64,000 bases of DNA, taken from contig NC_134029.1 of the NCBI RefSeq assembly GCF_964204645.1, positions 2,427,001 to 2,491,000 of the forward strand. Reading direction: 5' to 3'. Positions 51,001 through 61,260 of the stretch are shown piece after piece. The notes beneath the pieces were generated by a model, which ran no database searches, was not told the DNA's origin, and worked only from the letters and a program-made list of their open reading frames with translations. This DNA is from Tubulanus polymorphus (Eukaryota; Nemertea; Palaeonemertea; Tubulaniformes; Tubulanidae). Every line of letters starts with the position of its first letter. The stretch's first letter is position 1. Position numbers and translations under genes: made by a program.

Positions 51001-54000
51001 CCCTTAGGAAATCATGACCGACCTGCTGCATTTGTTTTCATTAACGATAACATATAGAATCCCAATGCGCGCTGTTCAAGACACCTGCAACTCGAGAGAT
51101 CGCATCTGATCCAGAAAATCCACAATTCCCAAGATGCTATTGTTCCTATTGCGATCATCCAATTTTGTAACTTAAATCTTATTGATAACAAAATTAATAT
51201 AAATGAATAGAATAAAATCATAATTTGATATCAAGAGATTTTCAGAATTTTGGATAAGAAAAAAATGGGAAATCTGAAAATTATATATCATGAAAAAATC
51301 CAGCTTCTTTTGCAGAGATTGCGCCGCTGCCGCCGCCATGCGGGATACAAGAATATAGGGATAAGAAATAGCGGCCGCCTATCAAATTAATTATTCTATC
51401 TCATCATACACAACGCACGAGCTAAATATCGAGGAGGCACTCCGTCGTCTGTCATGGTTCGTTACCTTCATTTTCCGATGAAACACACAAGACGAAAAAA
51501 GTCGAAGTTGCATCGATATAAGCGCGCAATACACGCAGACGATGTGTATATCACTGAGCAATACGGCTCTTCTATCGGAGAATTTACTGAATGAAATAAC
51601 TTGAATCTGATGATATAGTGAAGTATCATTGATGAAACACTCTGTTCGTGTTGTAACGATAATATAGATATCCCGCATTTAGATTCCTATATCCTCTAAA
51701 AGTCATCTTATATACGTTTTGCAGTATTGCTGAAGATGTCCATCGAAGTCGAAACGTTGAATTAACTATTAGCTCGAGAAAGCATCTCGGACTGTATCTT
51801 TTTGTCATGCTTTTTGTGGTATATTACAATATCTTGCATTCTGCACGCACTCAGTGGCTTGTCATTCTTCCATTTTTAAGGTATACATTGAATAAATTTT
51901 CCAATAATAGAATTCGTAAAGACAATTTGATATTGTCGGGTATAGAAACTGTTATTGGTCGTATCACTGTGTTATACCTCCTTATATACCGGATATCCAT
52001 TATATATGCGCGTGTTGAGTCCTTTTGACTGATTTTGAATTCAATTTTACGAAAAAAAGCTATTTCAATCAACGACTAATTGACTGCTAAATCGACCGAG
52101 CGGATGGTTAATTGTTTTTGTGAGGCAAAGTTTCCAATTCTGCGCGCGTTCTACGCATTAGCCTTTCCGGGTTGCTTATTTGCGAGCAAAATAGCCTACT
52201 ATTAGACCGAAGATTCAAGGACAGTTTCAGTACGGGAAAAGGTGTTAAGGTATCCGTTCCTAATGTCGTAATTCTCTCTCGAGAATAAGGTATCATCGGG
52301 GAATTTACTTCTATATTTTTAGATTCGTCAATATTTATTAGAATTCTAGGTCACGTATTCCGTTTCGACGTCCAGACGGGAAGTGATGACAGTATTTCCG
52401 GTGTTGTGCACTGACTACAGCGGTAATGACTTTAGCCGATGGACAACTGACACCACCCCGGTCGCTCGTCTATAAAAATACATCCAATCAAATATTCCAT
52501 CGTGACGATTCAGTTGGATCGAACTGATTGAGTATGTGCCGGCTCCGTTCGACCTAAACCGGCGTGCACAGTTACACTAATCAACAGTCGGTCGGTCGCT
52601 GACATTTTCCCCCCAATCTCAGTGGGTAATCTGATACCTGATGTATTTTTTCAAACCTTGGGGATAATTTCTCATCTAGAAGAATATACACGATATCAAC
52701 AAAAAGCTCCTATTTGACCTTGTGGAATAGTTTCTATAAACTTCCGTGCTCACGAATCAGTTCTACGTGTGTTTAAATTTGACTATAAGAAGTTAACTAA
52801 ATTCAACTCTTGAGTCACTGTGGAACTAGGTTCGTGTTGCTCGTTTTTAGTCAAGTCTTACTGGAAACGATTACATTCGAAAGGTGAATACCTCTAATAA
52901 CACGATCTCTCTCAGTTAGATTACTTAGTGAATCGTATAGAGTTGTTTCTGTTTTAAGCTCGGTAGTTGATATATTGTATCGCGTCGTTGTTACGCTACT
53001 CGAAATTAATTTTCTAAAATTCTCTGCGTGTTTTTAACTGTTTAACGTAGCACATAAAATTAGCATATGAATTACCAATCGCGGGTAAACCGAAGGTTTT
53101 ATCGCAGTCCATAAAATCTGTTTAGTTCATCGACCCTCGTAATGAATGTCATTACACTTATGTGGGTTGAATATGACCTCATTGCGGGTTTACGTTCGCT
53201 ACAAAACGACACCTTTGACTGTCATTTAGCCGGAACGTCCGACGCATCTGCAGTCGCTAGTATTTCTACCTGCTTCACGTCGGGGTACATCTATAAACTC
53301 ATATCCCGTGACGCGCATAATCAGGCTTGTTACGAGTTGCCCCTGTGGGTCAATTATGACCGACTAGCATCGCCGGTTGACGTGATCCGCAATATTTTCA
53401 TTACTTGCCAATATTTACTAACCCTGCGGGGACGATTTTGTACCCGACACACACAAAGTTCGTGATATAAGATGCATATGGTTTGTGTTTATTGTATTAT
53501 GGACTGACCAGTTTCATTACCGCGCCGGTTTTGAAAGTAACGCCTAGGTAGCGAGTGTGGTGAATATGACGCCTCGACTAGCGGCGAAGCCCCCGCTAGC
53601 ACGTCTAAACTAGGATGGTTAACCGATTCTCGTCTCTCCCCGATCATTGATCCAGTCAGACAATATTAACCTATGTAATTATACCTCGGCGGCAAGATCT
53701 ACTCGGAAATTGATATAAGATGGAATCGCATGTACATTGATCATCTTTAAAAAAGCTTTAAGCTATTCGAATTTAATGTTCCATCTTATTTGCTCCTGGC
53801 ATTTTTTCAGAGTGAAGGCATAATGAGGACCCCGAGCCACCAGCTATCCCGCTAGATGAAATGATAGAAAACTCAATCAAAATTGAGTTCATTTTGTATT
53901 AGTTTCATCCAGATTTTTAGCCTCCCTAATAGCAATTTGTCAAATTATATAAACTCAGATCAGTGTTTGATATTCATAGCGCGAATTTTTATTCTTCAAT

Positions 54001-54757
54001 AGAGTAGAATGCGAGAAATTACGGAAAGATTTTCATGGAATCCTAGAAGAAATCCGACATCATTTCCAAATGCACACTAGCGAACCTGGTAGATCCTCGC
54101 TTACCATATGCGGAATCCTTGATTGCAACAGCCAAACGTTGAGTCAGGCCTAATGAACCAAATTCCCCGATATAGGTCCCGGAAGATTGAGACCTTGTCG
54201 TGGTGTTAATTTGAAATGTTTTTGGTCCACGTAGTAACGACCTTTTTACGTAAAGTTATCACCATGAACGCAAGCGCGGTCCAATCCACCAAAATGCATA
54301 CATACAACAATAACATTGTGGCGTTTAATATCAGCTCAGTGATGGATGGAACGGTTCAGAAATAATTAATCATTCGTTGTCATCAACGACTTTATGAGAT
54401 AATGAAACTTCATCTTAACATCAGCTGAACTGCTGTTGCTGTTGCTGCTGTTGCTGCTCTAACTTTCACCCGCAAGAAAATAGATTATTAGCTTCACTCG
54501 CGCCTCTTATGAACATCCGCTTTCAATGACATGAAAACAACGTGAGTTCAGGGGTTTCGAACGAAGAAATCGTCAAACGCTTGAATTCATCTTTTCTGCA
54601 AAATCGGCTGATGAGAGTGATCGTGTCAGTTTGATCGCATTTCAAAGAAGGACGATCAAATAATTAGGAATAATTACGTACCTGATATCTGCAGTGATAC
54701 AGCGACTATGAAGATACAAGTCCACTTCGAGTTAAAGTAACAATCTACTGCCTTCAT
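41859..54757 (-). CDS. secreted/anchored protein with two DUF7044-7043-7042-like units and a ShKT domain
   Basis: Fifteen exons (high to low): 54,682-54,757; 48,012-48,297; 46,707-46,781; 46,446-46,525; 46,148-46,262; 45,923-46,014; 45,702-45,834; 45,093-45,212; 44,441-44,645; 44,011-44,075; 43,777-43,884; 43,314-43,508; 42,865-42,959; 42,401-42,542; 41,859-42,094. Every junction keeps frame with GT/AG sites except exon 2 to 3, which needs a 4-nt shifted acceptor or an unseen micro-exon. The product, about 670 residues, has a signal peptide, Cys-rich unit 1, a six-Cys ShKT domain, Cys-rich unit 2, and a hydrophobic C-terminus after a basic Pro-rich linker. Landmarks (CKFP...GxW, HHNVLQY, CPG...C, CFANW) resemble the uncharacterised DUF7044/7043/7042 ectodomain series, named from memory. 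The likely site is the cell surface or matrix. Function is unknown. The existence of the gene is secure; the family name is less so. Confidence 0.8.
42401..44645 (-). CDS. exons 9-14: second cysteine-rich unit
   Basis: Exon 9 gives CKFPKPYHGSWMLYEQD; exon 10 gives RYTCIEFNKAHHNVLQYRI, the clearest DUF7044-like signature; exon 11 has RLCHFKNDPIPLDDG; exon 12 has TACHINGLVPFNASF, then YCPGHM, VVKCERG and NTCQ; exon 13 has FTCIGRIAPEIPNEDIFLF and INCW; exon 14 has WDGRIVYRMSTSQC. These correspond segment by segment to unit 1 with low identity, so the units duplicated long ago. Exon 12 equals exons 4 plus 5 of unit 1, and exons 9 plus 10 equal exon 2. The acceptor of exon 14 (TATATTTTGAAG) is the weakest in this half. 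Confidence 0.72.
42612..42790. mobile_element. MITE-like foldback element in intron 13
   Basis: AATAAAACGTAAAAACA near 42,621 is the inverted counterpart of TGTTTTTACGTTTATT near 42,760, and the arms continue inward through GTTAACTGA/TCAGTTAAC for about 40 bp with small gaps. GGTAGTAC near 42,639 is repeated inverted as GTACTACC near 42,722. There is no reading frame for a transposase. A non-autonomous DNA transposon is the likely origin. It sits between coding exons and would be removed by splicing. Confidence 0.6.
44690..44880. repeat. foldback repeat in intron 8
   Basis: GGGCCAGTTGCTCAATAGC near 44,736 is inverted as TCTTTGAGCAACTGCAGCCCC near 44,847, extended inward by GGTTAAAGGTAA against TTAACTTTAACC. 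Outer parts show CTGGTCACC/CTGGTCAC phrases. Its left flank (TTAGTGAATAGAGTCAC...CACCTGACTGGTCACC) recurs near 56,365-56,435. Confidence 0.55.
44883..44960 (+). repeat. tRNA-like SINE head in intron 8
   Basis: TGGTCTAGTGGTGAG is a near-perfect pol III A box and GTAGTTCGAAAG about 30 nt later is B-box-like. The flanks do not pair into a full acceptor stem, so this is a decayed tRNA-derived element rather than a tRNA gene. It lies next to the foldback repeat and may be part of the same composite. Confidence 0.45.
45093..45212 (-). CDS. exon 8: ShKT domain
   Basis: A single exon encodes the whole domain: CSDESEQC, then KGFC, RFC, KEAC and GNC, six cysteines in ShKT spacing with the typical acidic start and the C-x-x-x-C-x-x-C ending. 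ShKT domains occur in sea-anemone channel-blocking peptides, but also in many astacin proteases, peroxidases and matrix proteins as a disulphide-rich module. Here it links two larger units, so a structural or binding role is more likely than a toxin role. The exon is phase 1 to 1, suited to module shuffling. Confidence 0.88.
45702..48297 (-). CDS. exons 2-7: first cysteine-rich unit
   Basis: Exon 2 carries CKFPSFAQ, a GRHALW patch, then four further cysteines and NRTCIKDHGRNRFLVEHS, equivalent to the DUF7044-like segment. Exons 3-5 give SLCRDDKLIPNEWPWL, then WNFCPQSGGFVFYTFS, then ICPGEW, LEVECMDGEGLEFSFPS and AACNPF, the DUF7043-like segment. Exon 6 gives RLYCFANWVEDGYTFVIIY, and exon 7 DVSGDFNVYLYQGIIV and MPYYKMRMKSA, the DUF7042-like segment. 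Exon phases are 1-2, (1)-1, 1-0, 0-1, 1-0 and 0-1. The exon 2/3 step is the only mismatch in the gene. Confidence 0.7.
46821..46854. repeat. 11-bp tandem repeat, 3 copies
   Basis: Three copies of GCAGTGGACTA in intron 2 of the cysteine-rich gene, the last diverged. Confidence 0.85.
47667..47720. repeat. 11-bp tandem repeat, 5 copies
   Basis: Five copies of CAGTACCTGCA with single-base changes, in intron 2. It lies in the same intron where the exon 2/3 phase problem occurs. Confidence 0.9.
48298..54681. other. intron 1 of the cysteine-rich gene
   Basis: About 6.4 kb without a supported exon on either strand. It contains a CTG/TTG repeat at 54,430-54,459 and a short GC-rich palindrome near 53,577-53,599 (CTAGCGG...CCGCTAG). 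Frames such as 53,142-53,465 on the plus strand and 48,880-49,143 on the minus strand were examined and not accepted as genes. Confidence 0.5.
54430..54459. repeat. (CTG/TTG)n repeat
   Basis: Interrupted trinucleotide run of about ten units in intron 1. Confidence 0.85.
54682..54757 (-). CDS. exon 1: signal peptide
   Basis: The ATG at 54,757 opens 25 codons with a hydrophobic core CIFIVAVSL and ends in ATATCAG|GTACGT, phase 1, which matches exon 2. A TTTATTGCAG on the same strand about 90 nt upstream of the ATG could be the acceptor of a leader intron. The first coding intron is about 6.4 kb, a common place for regulatory elements. Confidence 0.75.
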
Positions 54758-56339
54758 TTTTCAACGTCGAGTCTGATAGCTTCCGTCCGTTTTTTTTTTC
54801 AAAATTATCGCGTCCAAATAACTTTCGGTGCCGAGCCTGCAATAAATGAATTTCGACATTAAGAGATTCTGAGCATGTCTTTTTTAATTCGTCAACTCCG
54901 AGAACCACTTTTTGATCTTTGACTCCTCGGTCGATTCCTCGCTGTCAAGTGGCATTGGCGTTAATAAACTAAGCGCGATTGGATAATCTATAAACGAATT
55001 AATATACTTTAAAAAATTCAAGCCAGCGTAAGAAATGGAAGAGTCAGTGCGCACTGATTAGCAACCCCCTGGACGGGACAGCGGTAAGCGAGGGATATAA
55101 CCGCACTAGTGGTGCGCGGATATTATTGGTAACTAGATCTTATTAACGAGCGTGTGAACGGAAAAATGTATGAGAAATGATTTTGCTGACGAGAAAGCTT
55201 ATGCTATTCATCAATAAAGCGTAGCATTAGACCACGTATAATGATCTGTACGAGAACTGGCAGCTTCAGCCAACGTACATTATTTCAAAGGTTTCTAATT
55301 AGGAAGCACCCCCCCCCTCCCCATATACCGTAATACATACTCTCTAGAGTATTCGTTTTCCATAATGATTCTGTCCATAAAAAATGCGATCATAACGAAC
55401 GATTTTTAGTTTACAAAACGGCTCATTGAAATCTGATTCATTTTAATCTCTAAATCTAAAGATAGTTTAACGATATTTCATTAATCAATCTCATTATCAA
55501 CACAATATTTGAATTAGCAACTTTAAATCATTTGGACCAATTTACTGTCGTAAATTTCTATGTTTAATCCAATGAAATCTAAAGACTTGTCTAGTTTTCG
55601 TTCACCGGTCTAGTAATCACCGAAATTTTTCCTAGCGAAAACTTGCTGTTCTCGTTCTCATCATAAAAGATTTAGTTCGGAAAATCTGATTTTATTCCGA
55701 GTGTTCAGGTAAGTATGCGAATGATATTAACGCAACACTTGCAAAATAGAGTGATTTTTATTCTGTGAGGCAATAGACAATCTGCTCAAGTAACGAGAGA
55801 CTGTATCGCGCGCAACGAAACGTAATGTCCGTGTAACCGCATTTCTTTTCAAATGCGTCGTTCGCATGGGAAGAAAGCAATTTATGTTTTCTGGTTTGCT
55901 ACGTGTATACGAGCGATTGATGGGAATATTTAATTTAGCGCAAATAATGAAGTTGGTTCCTGGGGTATTCCAGACAGCGGTATGATCACAAAGCATTCAT
56001 ACAAGATGACGCCGATATCGCTGTCGTAATGCGATAGATACCCACGTGAAATTGGATCCAACACGCCATCCGTCGATACATAATTCATCCTTAGATAAAC
56101 ATATATCTTGTCATAAACTTTCAATTGGCAACCAACTTCAGAAGTTTACGTATACTCGCGTGGAAATATGAATAAAAATTGTTTCCTGTTTCGCGAGTGC
56201 AGCTTTAGATGAAGAAATTGATAGAATGCGTGGACTCGATTAACTTACTACACAACGTAAGAATCTTGATTTTCTATATGCCTGCAGCCCCAGTAGCCAT
56301 AGGGGATTCCGGCAATGAACCTGATAAGAAACTATCGTA

Positions 56340-56440
56340 ATCAGAAAATGATAGCGGATATCGTTAGTGAATCGAGAATGATTGACAGCCAGTCACCACA
56401 CCTGACTGGTCACCACTGACCAGACTAAACTCGGTCATTC
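56340..56440 (+). repeat. dispersed repeat, second copy of the 44.67-kb segment
   Basis: ATGATAGCGGATATCGTTAGTGAAT...CAGTCACCACACCTGACTGGTCACC...TGACCAGA matches the left flank of the foldback at 44,660-44,730 with small differences and an insertion of about 12 bp. This shows a dispersed family with at least two members here. Confidence 0.65.
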
Positions 56441-57546
56441 ACAGTGACCCGGCGATGATGGAGGTCCCATATTGGAAGCAGAAGTCGAGCTTCACTTTTT
56501 AATTTTATCTTCGACATGCGTGCACCCCGATCGAGTTGTCAAGCCGTATTTACACGTTTTAGATACAATCGCGGGAAGACAAATTGATAACTGGGCAGAA
56601 CAGAATATTGACTTTTAAGTCGAAGCAGGCGACTCTATCTGGTGGCCACTGATGTTTCTAAGCTCAAAATGGAACCGCTTTCAGTAGGCTTAGCCACTAA
56701 TAGGAATTCGATTCCAAATCTCTAGAAATTCCAGCCGAATAGAAACAAATATCTTACTCGGGAATCTGCGCAAATAATTTCCGAAACAATATGGCGATTA
56801 ACTTTTTTCTAAGCGTTTCCGGCAGAGACGGAACCAATCTGTAGTTAGTGGTTCGTTAAACGAAAAGAGATTTATGTAAACACTATTCGAATTCGATTTG
56901 CTGCGCTTTCTCCAGAATCCGCCGCAAATTGCCGCAGATGCAATATTGAATTACCGGCAACGAAATCACTATTTGCAAGCTTCGGATTTCGGTCGGACCG
57001 TGGAGATCTCCTCGGAGAGGTTTGAATTTTACAGAGAACGAAATGAAGTGAATAACAGGACGTCGTTTGAATACAAAAACAGCACATGTGTCGGGGAACT
57101 TGTCAATTTCGTTCTCCATCATCCGTCAATATTACCTGACCTCACTACAAATGTTTTTTTCTTGTTTCCATCCCAGCTCTAAGGCGTAGTTCATGAATAA
57201 AAATGAAATCGATTTCGCTGCAAACTATTGAAGGCATTAATAAAGATACAACGATCTTTGGGAACTTAACCATTAAAGATACTATTCTTAAAAACAAATC
57301 CAGATTGTACAGTATTTGTGATACCATTCTATCCTGTACGTCTATTATTTCTTAGTAATTTGAAATCTATTTGAAAAAGGTGTCGATGTCAATTAATTTA
57401 GTAAAAGCTATAATTTGTTGTCATAGTTGTTTCCAAACTCGGCAATACTTACTATTATTCACTTCTCGAGTTCAAACAATCCTTCGTCTCATTCGTAAAT
57501 CCATACATGAAATGTTTTATCTTTTTGATATCTATCGAGCACCTCG

Positions 57547-57576
57547 TGTTGTTGTTGTTGTTGTTGTCGGTGTTGT
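57547..57576. repeat. (GTT)n trinucleotide run
   Basis: About nine GTT units with two interruptions. It gives a poly-Asn string in a minus-strand frame that is otherwise unsupported. Confidence 0.9.
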
Positions 57577-59409
57577 TACTGCGCGCGTGGACGAGTGAAC
57601 TATTAGACAAACTAGACTGATGTCGTTCGACAGATCGCTCGAATGTTGATGGATAGCTGCTCCGATCGAACGCCACCGATGCCGCGGCCGCCAGACGATG
57701 TGTCAGATAAAGGCGTCGTCCACAATATCGTTCTATCGTGAACAGCCGATTGATTGTCGGAGATATTTACGCGCTAATTAGGGTCCGACATGTGACGTAA
57801 GCACGAGCCATAAGTAACAAAGTTTTGGGTCAGGTTGCAGAATCGAGTAGGAAGTGACCGGCACGTCGCTCTTGAGGAATGACACCCTATGTTCGTGGAA
57901 CAGATGGGTTCACAGAAAACTCATTCAGAACCGTTAATTTCCCCAGGTGTAAACGATACACGGTACCCATTGTGTTCGATAGAGTAATAATCACTGATAC
58001 ATTTTGTCCTTTTCAGTTTTTCGCTGTAAACTATAACCGTCCTATGCTGTTCTTAAAGAATAGTTTTTGAAAAATTTTGTGCTTCTTTATTCATCGCATA
58101 GATCATCGAAATTAGTTGACGAGTAAAATCTATTTCACTCCGTTTATTTTCTAAATGTGCCAAAAAAGTATGATTCCCTAACTTCAATGGAAAGGAACGG
58201 TTAGCGCCTTTAATAATTCAGGTGCGGTCTGTTTTCTTTGCGTGAAAGTTTATTCGTTATCAATTTGTATTAATATTGGTAATAGAAAAGTACGTCATCC
58301 GGGGAAATTGAACGAATGAATAACGTGGGTGCCCAAACGATAGGGACGTTCTGTATAAATTAGAGTTAATGTTATTCATTATTCAATCAGTCCACCGAGT
58401 ATTGCTACATAAACAGTGACAAAACCTACGGAATTATTGATATTACAACAGATTTCGGGGCTAATTTCAAAGGCATCCGTTGATCCATTAATAATACATG
58501 AAATATTGACTGACAGCTCACGTAAATCAGCAATGAGTTAACACGTGAAAATATAAATAAATAAATGCCTTCTCTCTCTCCCAATCTCGGCGCTAATGAA
58601 TGTAGGGAGAGAAATTCTACGACGCTAATTAATGTAGGGATGTTGATTTTTTATCTATATTTGCTATGTACTTATTCATCAATACATCGTGGACGAGGTC
58701 GCAGTTGTTTGAAACATCGCTCTAATCATCAATCCGATGTGAACCGACTTATCACTCGCATGCCATAGTAGGAATCTCTCTCAACCGCCACGTGCTGCCC
58801 TATAGAAATAACATTGGCGGTGAATATGTAAATTAATTTACTAATACTCGCACAATTGTGTCAATTGAATTTTCCGAATTTAGCTTTTCAGGTTTAATTT
58901 TGCTAGAAATGTCGAAAATCCGGTGAGAAATCCCGGTATTGCCTCACCCACACCCAATCAGCATCTCCGTGAACATGTTTGTAACTGATCTTATTTGAGT
59001 AATTCTATCGTTCAGGGTAAGAGGAATATTATTAACTTGACGCCAGATGCCTAATTCATAGATACGACACTCCACTAACTGCGGTTACAGATAAGACTAA
59101 AAGCATCTACGAATGACCACGTGGTCAGCCCGGTGTATGCTCTTAGTTTCTCGACTCAGAAAAAGCGACGCTGGGGCATGTATAGTATGCGAGTCTAGTT
59201 GATGTAACGTCAGGAGTGATTCCGTATGTTTTCGAGATTATCGCGCGCGTCTAATGCAACTTGACATCTGTCGGGATAATTAGTTTAGTTCACCACTGGC
59301 AAGTTAGAAACGTGCCTTGCAAAACCAAAAAGGATTTCAGGAATGAGAAGCACGACGTTGAGTTGCAGGCTATGAAAATGGACGACCCGGCGCGGCTGGA
59401 CTGTGGGCC

Positions 59410-59456
59410 GGGGCGGGGCCGCTGCACTAGTGGCACATTCTGGAAAAGTATAAAAG
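59410..59456 (+). promoter_or_regulatory. GC box, heat-shock-like element and TATA box cluster
   Basis: GGGGCGGGGC (59,410-59,419), TTCTGGAA (59,438-59,445, a TTCnnGAA core of heat-shock elements) and TATAAAAG (59,449-59,456) lie within 47 bp, in promoter order for plus-strand transcription. The segment 59,385-59,420 is far richer in G+C than its surroundings, as is 59,550-59,580. No coding exon follows directly. The inverted retrotransposon fragments start 1 kb downstream. Confidence 0.35.
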
Positions 59457-60226
59457 AAACCATCTGAATAAAAAAAGAATATGCCTGCCTACAATGTTGC
59501 CTTAGTATCTAGTCCATCCCAAGGAAAGGAAAGGTCCGTGGATGGATAACTCCTGCCGGCTCGGCGGCGCGGGCCCGGTCAAGTAGCAAAGTCCGCTCCA
59601 AGTAATTAAAAATGCCTCATATATCTCCCCTCAATTGAATCGAGGAGTTTTTTTAATGAAAATCTGTCTATTGACGGGATTCTGTGATAACAGTATGAAT
59701 GATGAATAATCGTGAATACATGGTATTAGTGGGTTTTCCCCCAATGACTCAAATAGACCGCTTTTCTCGTGCATGTGAGGTAGTTATCTCGGGTGCATGA
59801 ACTGTCCGTGACTAATAAACTAATTTCATTAGTAAATATTTACGCGGTTTCTATGATAGGAAGACCTGTGGTTGGTGTGAATCTTTAACTGGAAGTGCTA
59901 TCGGTCGGTATAATTTATAAATTATTCTAGAATTTAAGAAAAAAAAACAGGCGGATGCTTATAAATTCGGAAGTAGCTGTTGGGAATCAAATAATTTATT
60001 TCATGGCCTTATCAAAGTTCCTCCACTATATTGTTCAGCTGACTACTGGCGCGTATTCAACCCGGCGGTGGAACCTCATAATGTAAATCCATTCAACAAT
60101 AGAGACACAATTGCGGGTTTTCAGAGTTGTTGATATCATTCTGACACGCGCTATTGAATACGTCACCGGCTGACCACGGTGTACGCAAGCATAGACCATT
60201 CACCTCAGCTTACTCACACTGTGAAC

Positions 60227-60616
60227 ATGCTACCGTGGATTCTCCTCCTGGCGATTTTCGCTGCGCTCCCGCTCCTGCTCCTGTTCCTGCTTCCTGAGGA
60301 ACGACGTCTTTATGTTTTATGTGTTACTGTTTGTCTCTGTGCTGTCCTGTACTGTTCCGTGTTAATTAATCCGTTCTATTTTTCAGCAATTAACCCGTTT
60401 TGTTTTTCAGGGCCGATTTCTCTGTCGAATTTCAACGTTTACTGGAACAAAACTAATGTCCGAAAGCGTCAGCTCTCCTTCGCCGGTCATGTGTCGAGGA
60501 TGTCAGACAAAGAGTCGGTCAGGAAATTCTGCCCTCTACACGCCCTCATACGGAACACCAAAACCAGGATGACGAGGCCTCACTGCCCCCACCTATCTAC
60601 AAAGTGTGCTGAGTGA
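60227..60616 (+). pseudogene. hybrid ORF: hydrophobic leader fused to retrotransposon fragment
   Basis: An ATG frame of 129 codons begins MLPWILLLAIFAALPLLLLF, two polypyrimidine-AG sites follow (CTATTTTTCAG, TTTGTTTTTCAG), and from about residue 80 it reads KRQLSFAGHVSRMSDKESV. This is the conserved tail after the reverse-transcriptase domain in RTE/CR1-like non-LTR elements (pattern RxLxFAGHVxRM). The frame then shifts: LYTPSYGTPKPG and TYLQSVLSDANDG continue in another frame with a stop. It is a broken retroelement end rather than a functional gene. The hydrophobic leader may be chance. Confidence 0.5.
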
Positions 60617-60690
60617 TGCCAATGACGGGCATATCTGTGAGATTGCACGGGATACAAATGGAGCGGTTATACTGGATTGTCACGCTACTA
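60425..60690 (+). mobile_element. non-LTR retrotransposon C-terminal fragment, left arm
   Basis: About 260 bp of the retroelement tail described under the hybrid ORF, ending in the ICEIARDTNG-coding part and ACTAGC. It is inverted relative to, and clearly homologous with, 60,952-61,235. Shared stretches include CTGCCCTCTACACGCCCTCA. Confidence 0.65.
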
Positions 60691-60952
60691 GCATTCATTG
60701 TGTCCTTGTGACCGCCCGGATGAGGGATGATTCTACTGTCACGCTCTTTGTTTCTGGTATTCTGAGTCGGCTGAGGGATGATTCTACTGTCACGCTCTTT
60801 GATTTCTAGTTTGAGTGCTAGTTTTCATTGTGTCCTTGTGACAACCCCGGTCAGTGGATGAAGTCTCTCGTCGACTTGTGAGTGCTAGTTTCATTGTGTC
60901 CTTGTGACAACCTCGGTCAGTGGATGAAGTCTCTTGTCACGCTTTTGAGTGC
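60690..60952 (+). repeat. composite minisatellite between the arms
   Basis: Two unit types: GAGGGATGATTCTACTGTCA at 60,722 and 60,773 (period 51), and GTGCTAGTTTTCATTGTGTC with CGGTCAGTGGATGAAGTCTC at 60,815 and 60,882 (period about 67). A partial unit of the second type, with CATTGTGTCCTTGTGAC, lies at 60,696. Differences between copies are few, so amplification was fairly recent. Confidence 0.85.
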
Positions 60953-61235
60953 TAGTTGAGATCCTGAATCTCAACCCGGTCAAGCTGGTTGTACTGCGCT
61001 ATTTGTGTTTCGTGCAATTTTACAGGTGTGTCCGTTACTGACGTCGCCCAGTACATCCTGCAGTTAGATGGGGAATGTGAGGCGTTGTCATTCTGGTTTT
61101 CGCGTTCTGTGTGAGGGCGTGTAGAGGGCAGTATATTCCTGGCTGGCTCATTGTCTGGTGTTCTCGGCATGTGACCGACGACGGAGAGCTGAAAAGCTTT
61201 CAGACATTAGTTTTGTTCCGTACCAGGTTTTCATC
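60952..61235 (-). mobile_element. non-LTR retrotransposon C-terminal fragment, inverted right arm
   Basis: On the minus strand the order is ACAAAACTAATGTCTGAAAG, CAGCTCTCC, GTCGGTCACATG, CTGCCCTCTACACGCCCTCA, AAAACCAGAATGAC and so on, matching the left arm base by base with scattered changes. It stays open for about 84 codons in one minus-strand frame (GHMPRTPDNEPARNIL...), but the RxLxFAGHV signature is damaged. It could come from a head-to-head insertion or an inverted duplication. Confidence 0.65.
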
Positions 61236-61260
61236 GCTCTTCTCTTTTTTTTCATTTCAG

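Larger units (their letters stand above)
54758..59400. other. gene-free stretch upstream of the cysteine-rich gene
   Basis: Holds the presumed promoter and leader of the minus-strand gene. No TATA box at a convincing distance was seen. A GTT run lies at 57,547-57,576, and the segment 56,340-56,440 is repeated in intron 8. Frames at 55,727-56,124 (minus) and 56,898-57,182 (both strands) look partly coding but have no consistent splice structure. Confidence 0.45.

Noticed and set aside
53142-53465. 107-codon ATG frame antisense in intron 1 of the cysteine-rich gene
   Set aside because: Many frames of this length are expected by chance, and no domain or flanking splice evidence was found.
55727-56124. 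Two overlapping minus-strand frames
   Set aside because: They lie in different frames with no junction joining them and no recognised domain.
56883-57182. Overlapping open frames on both strands, one behind a good acceptor (TTGCTGCGCTTTCTCCAG)
   Set aside because: No donor or partner exon fits either strand, so the two frames cannot be told apart from chance.
57455-57676. Asn-rich minus-strand frame
   Set aside because: It results from the GTT repeat. There is no ATG start and no splice support.
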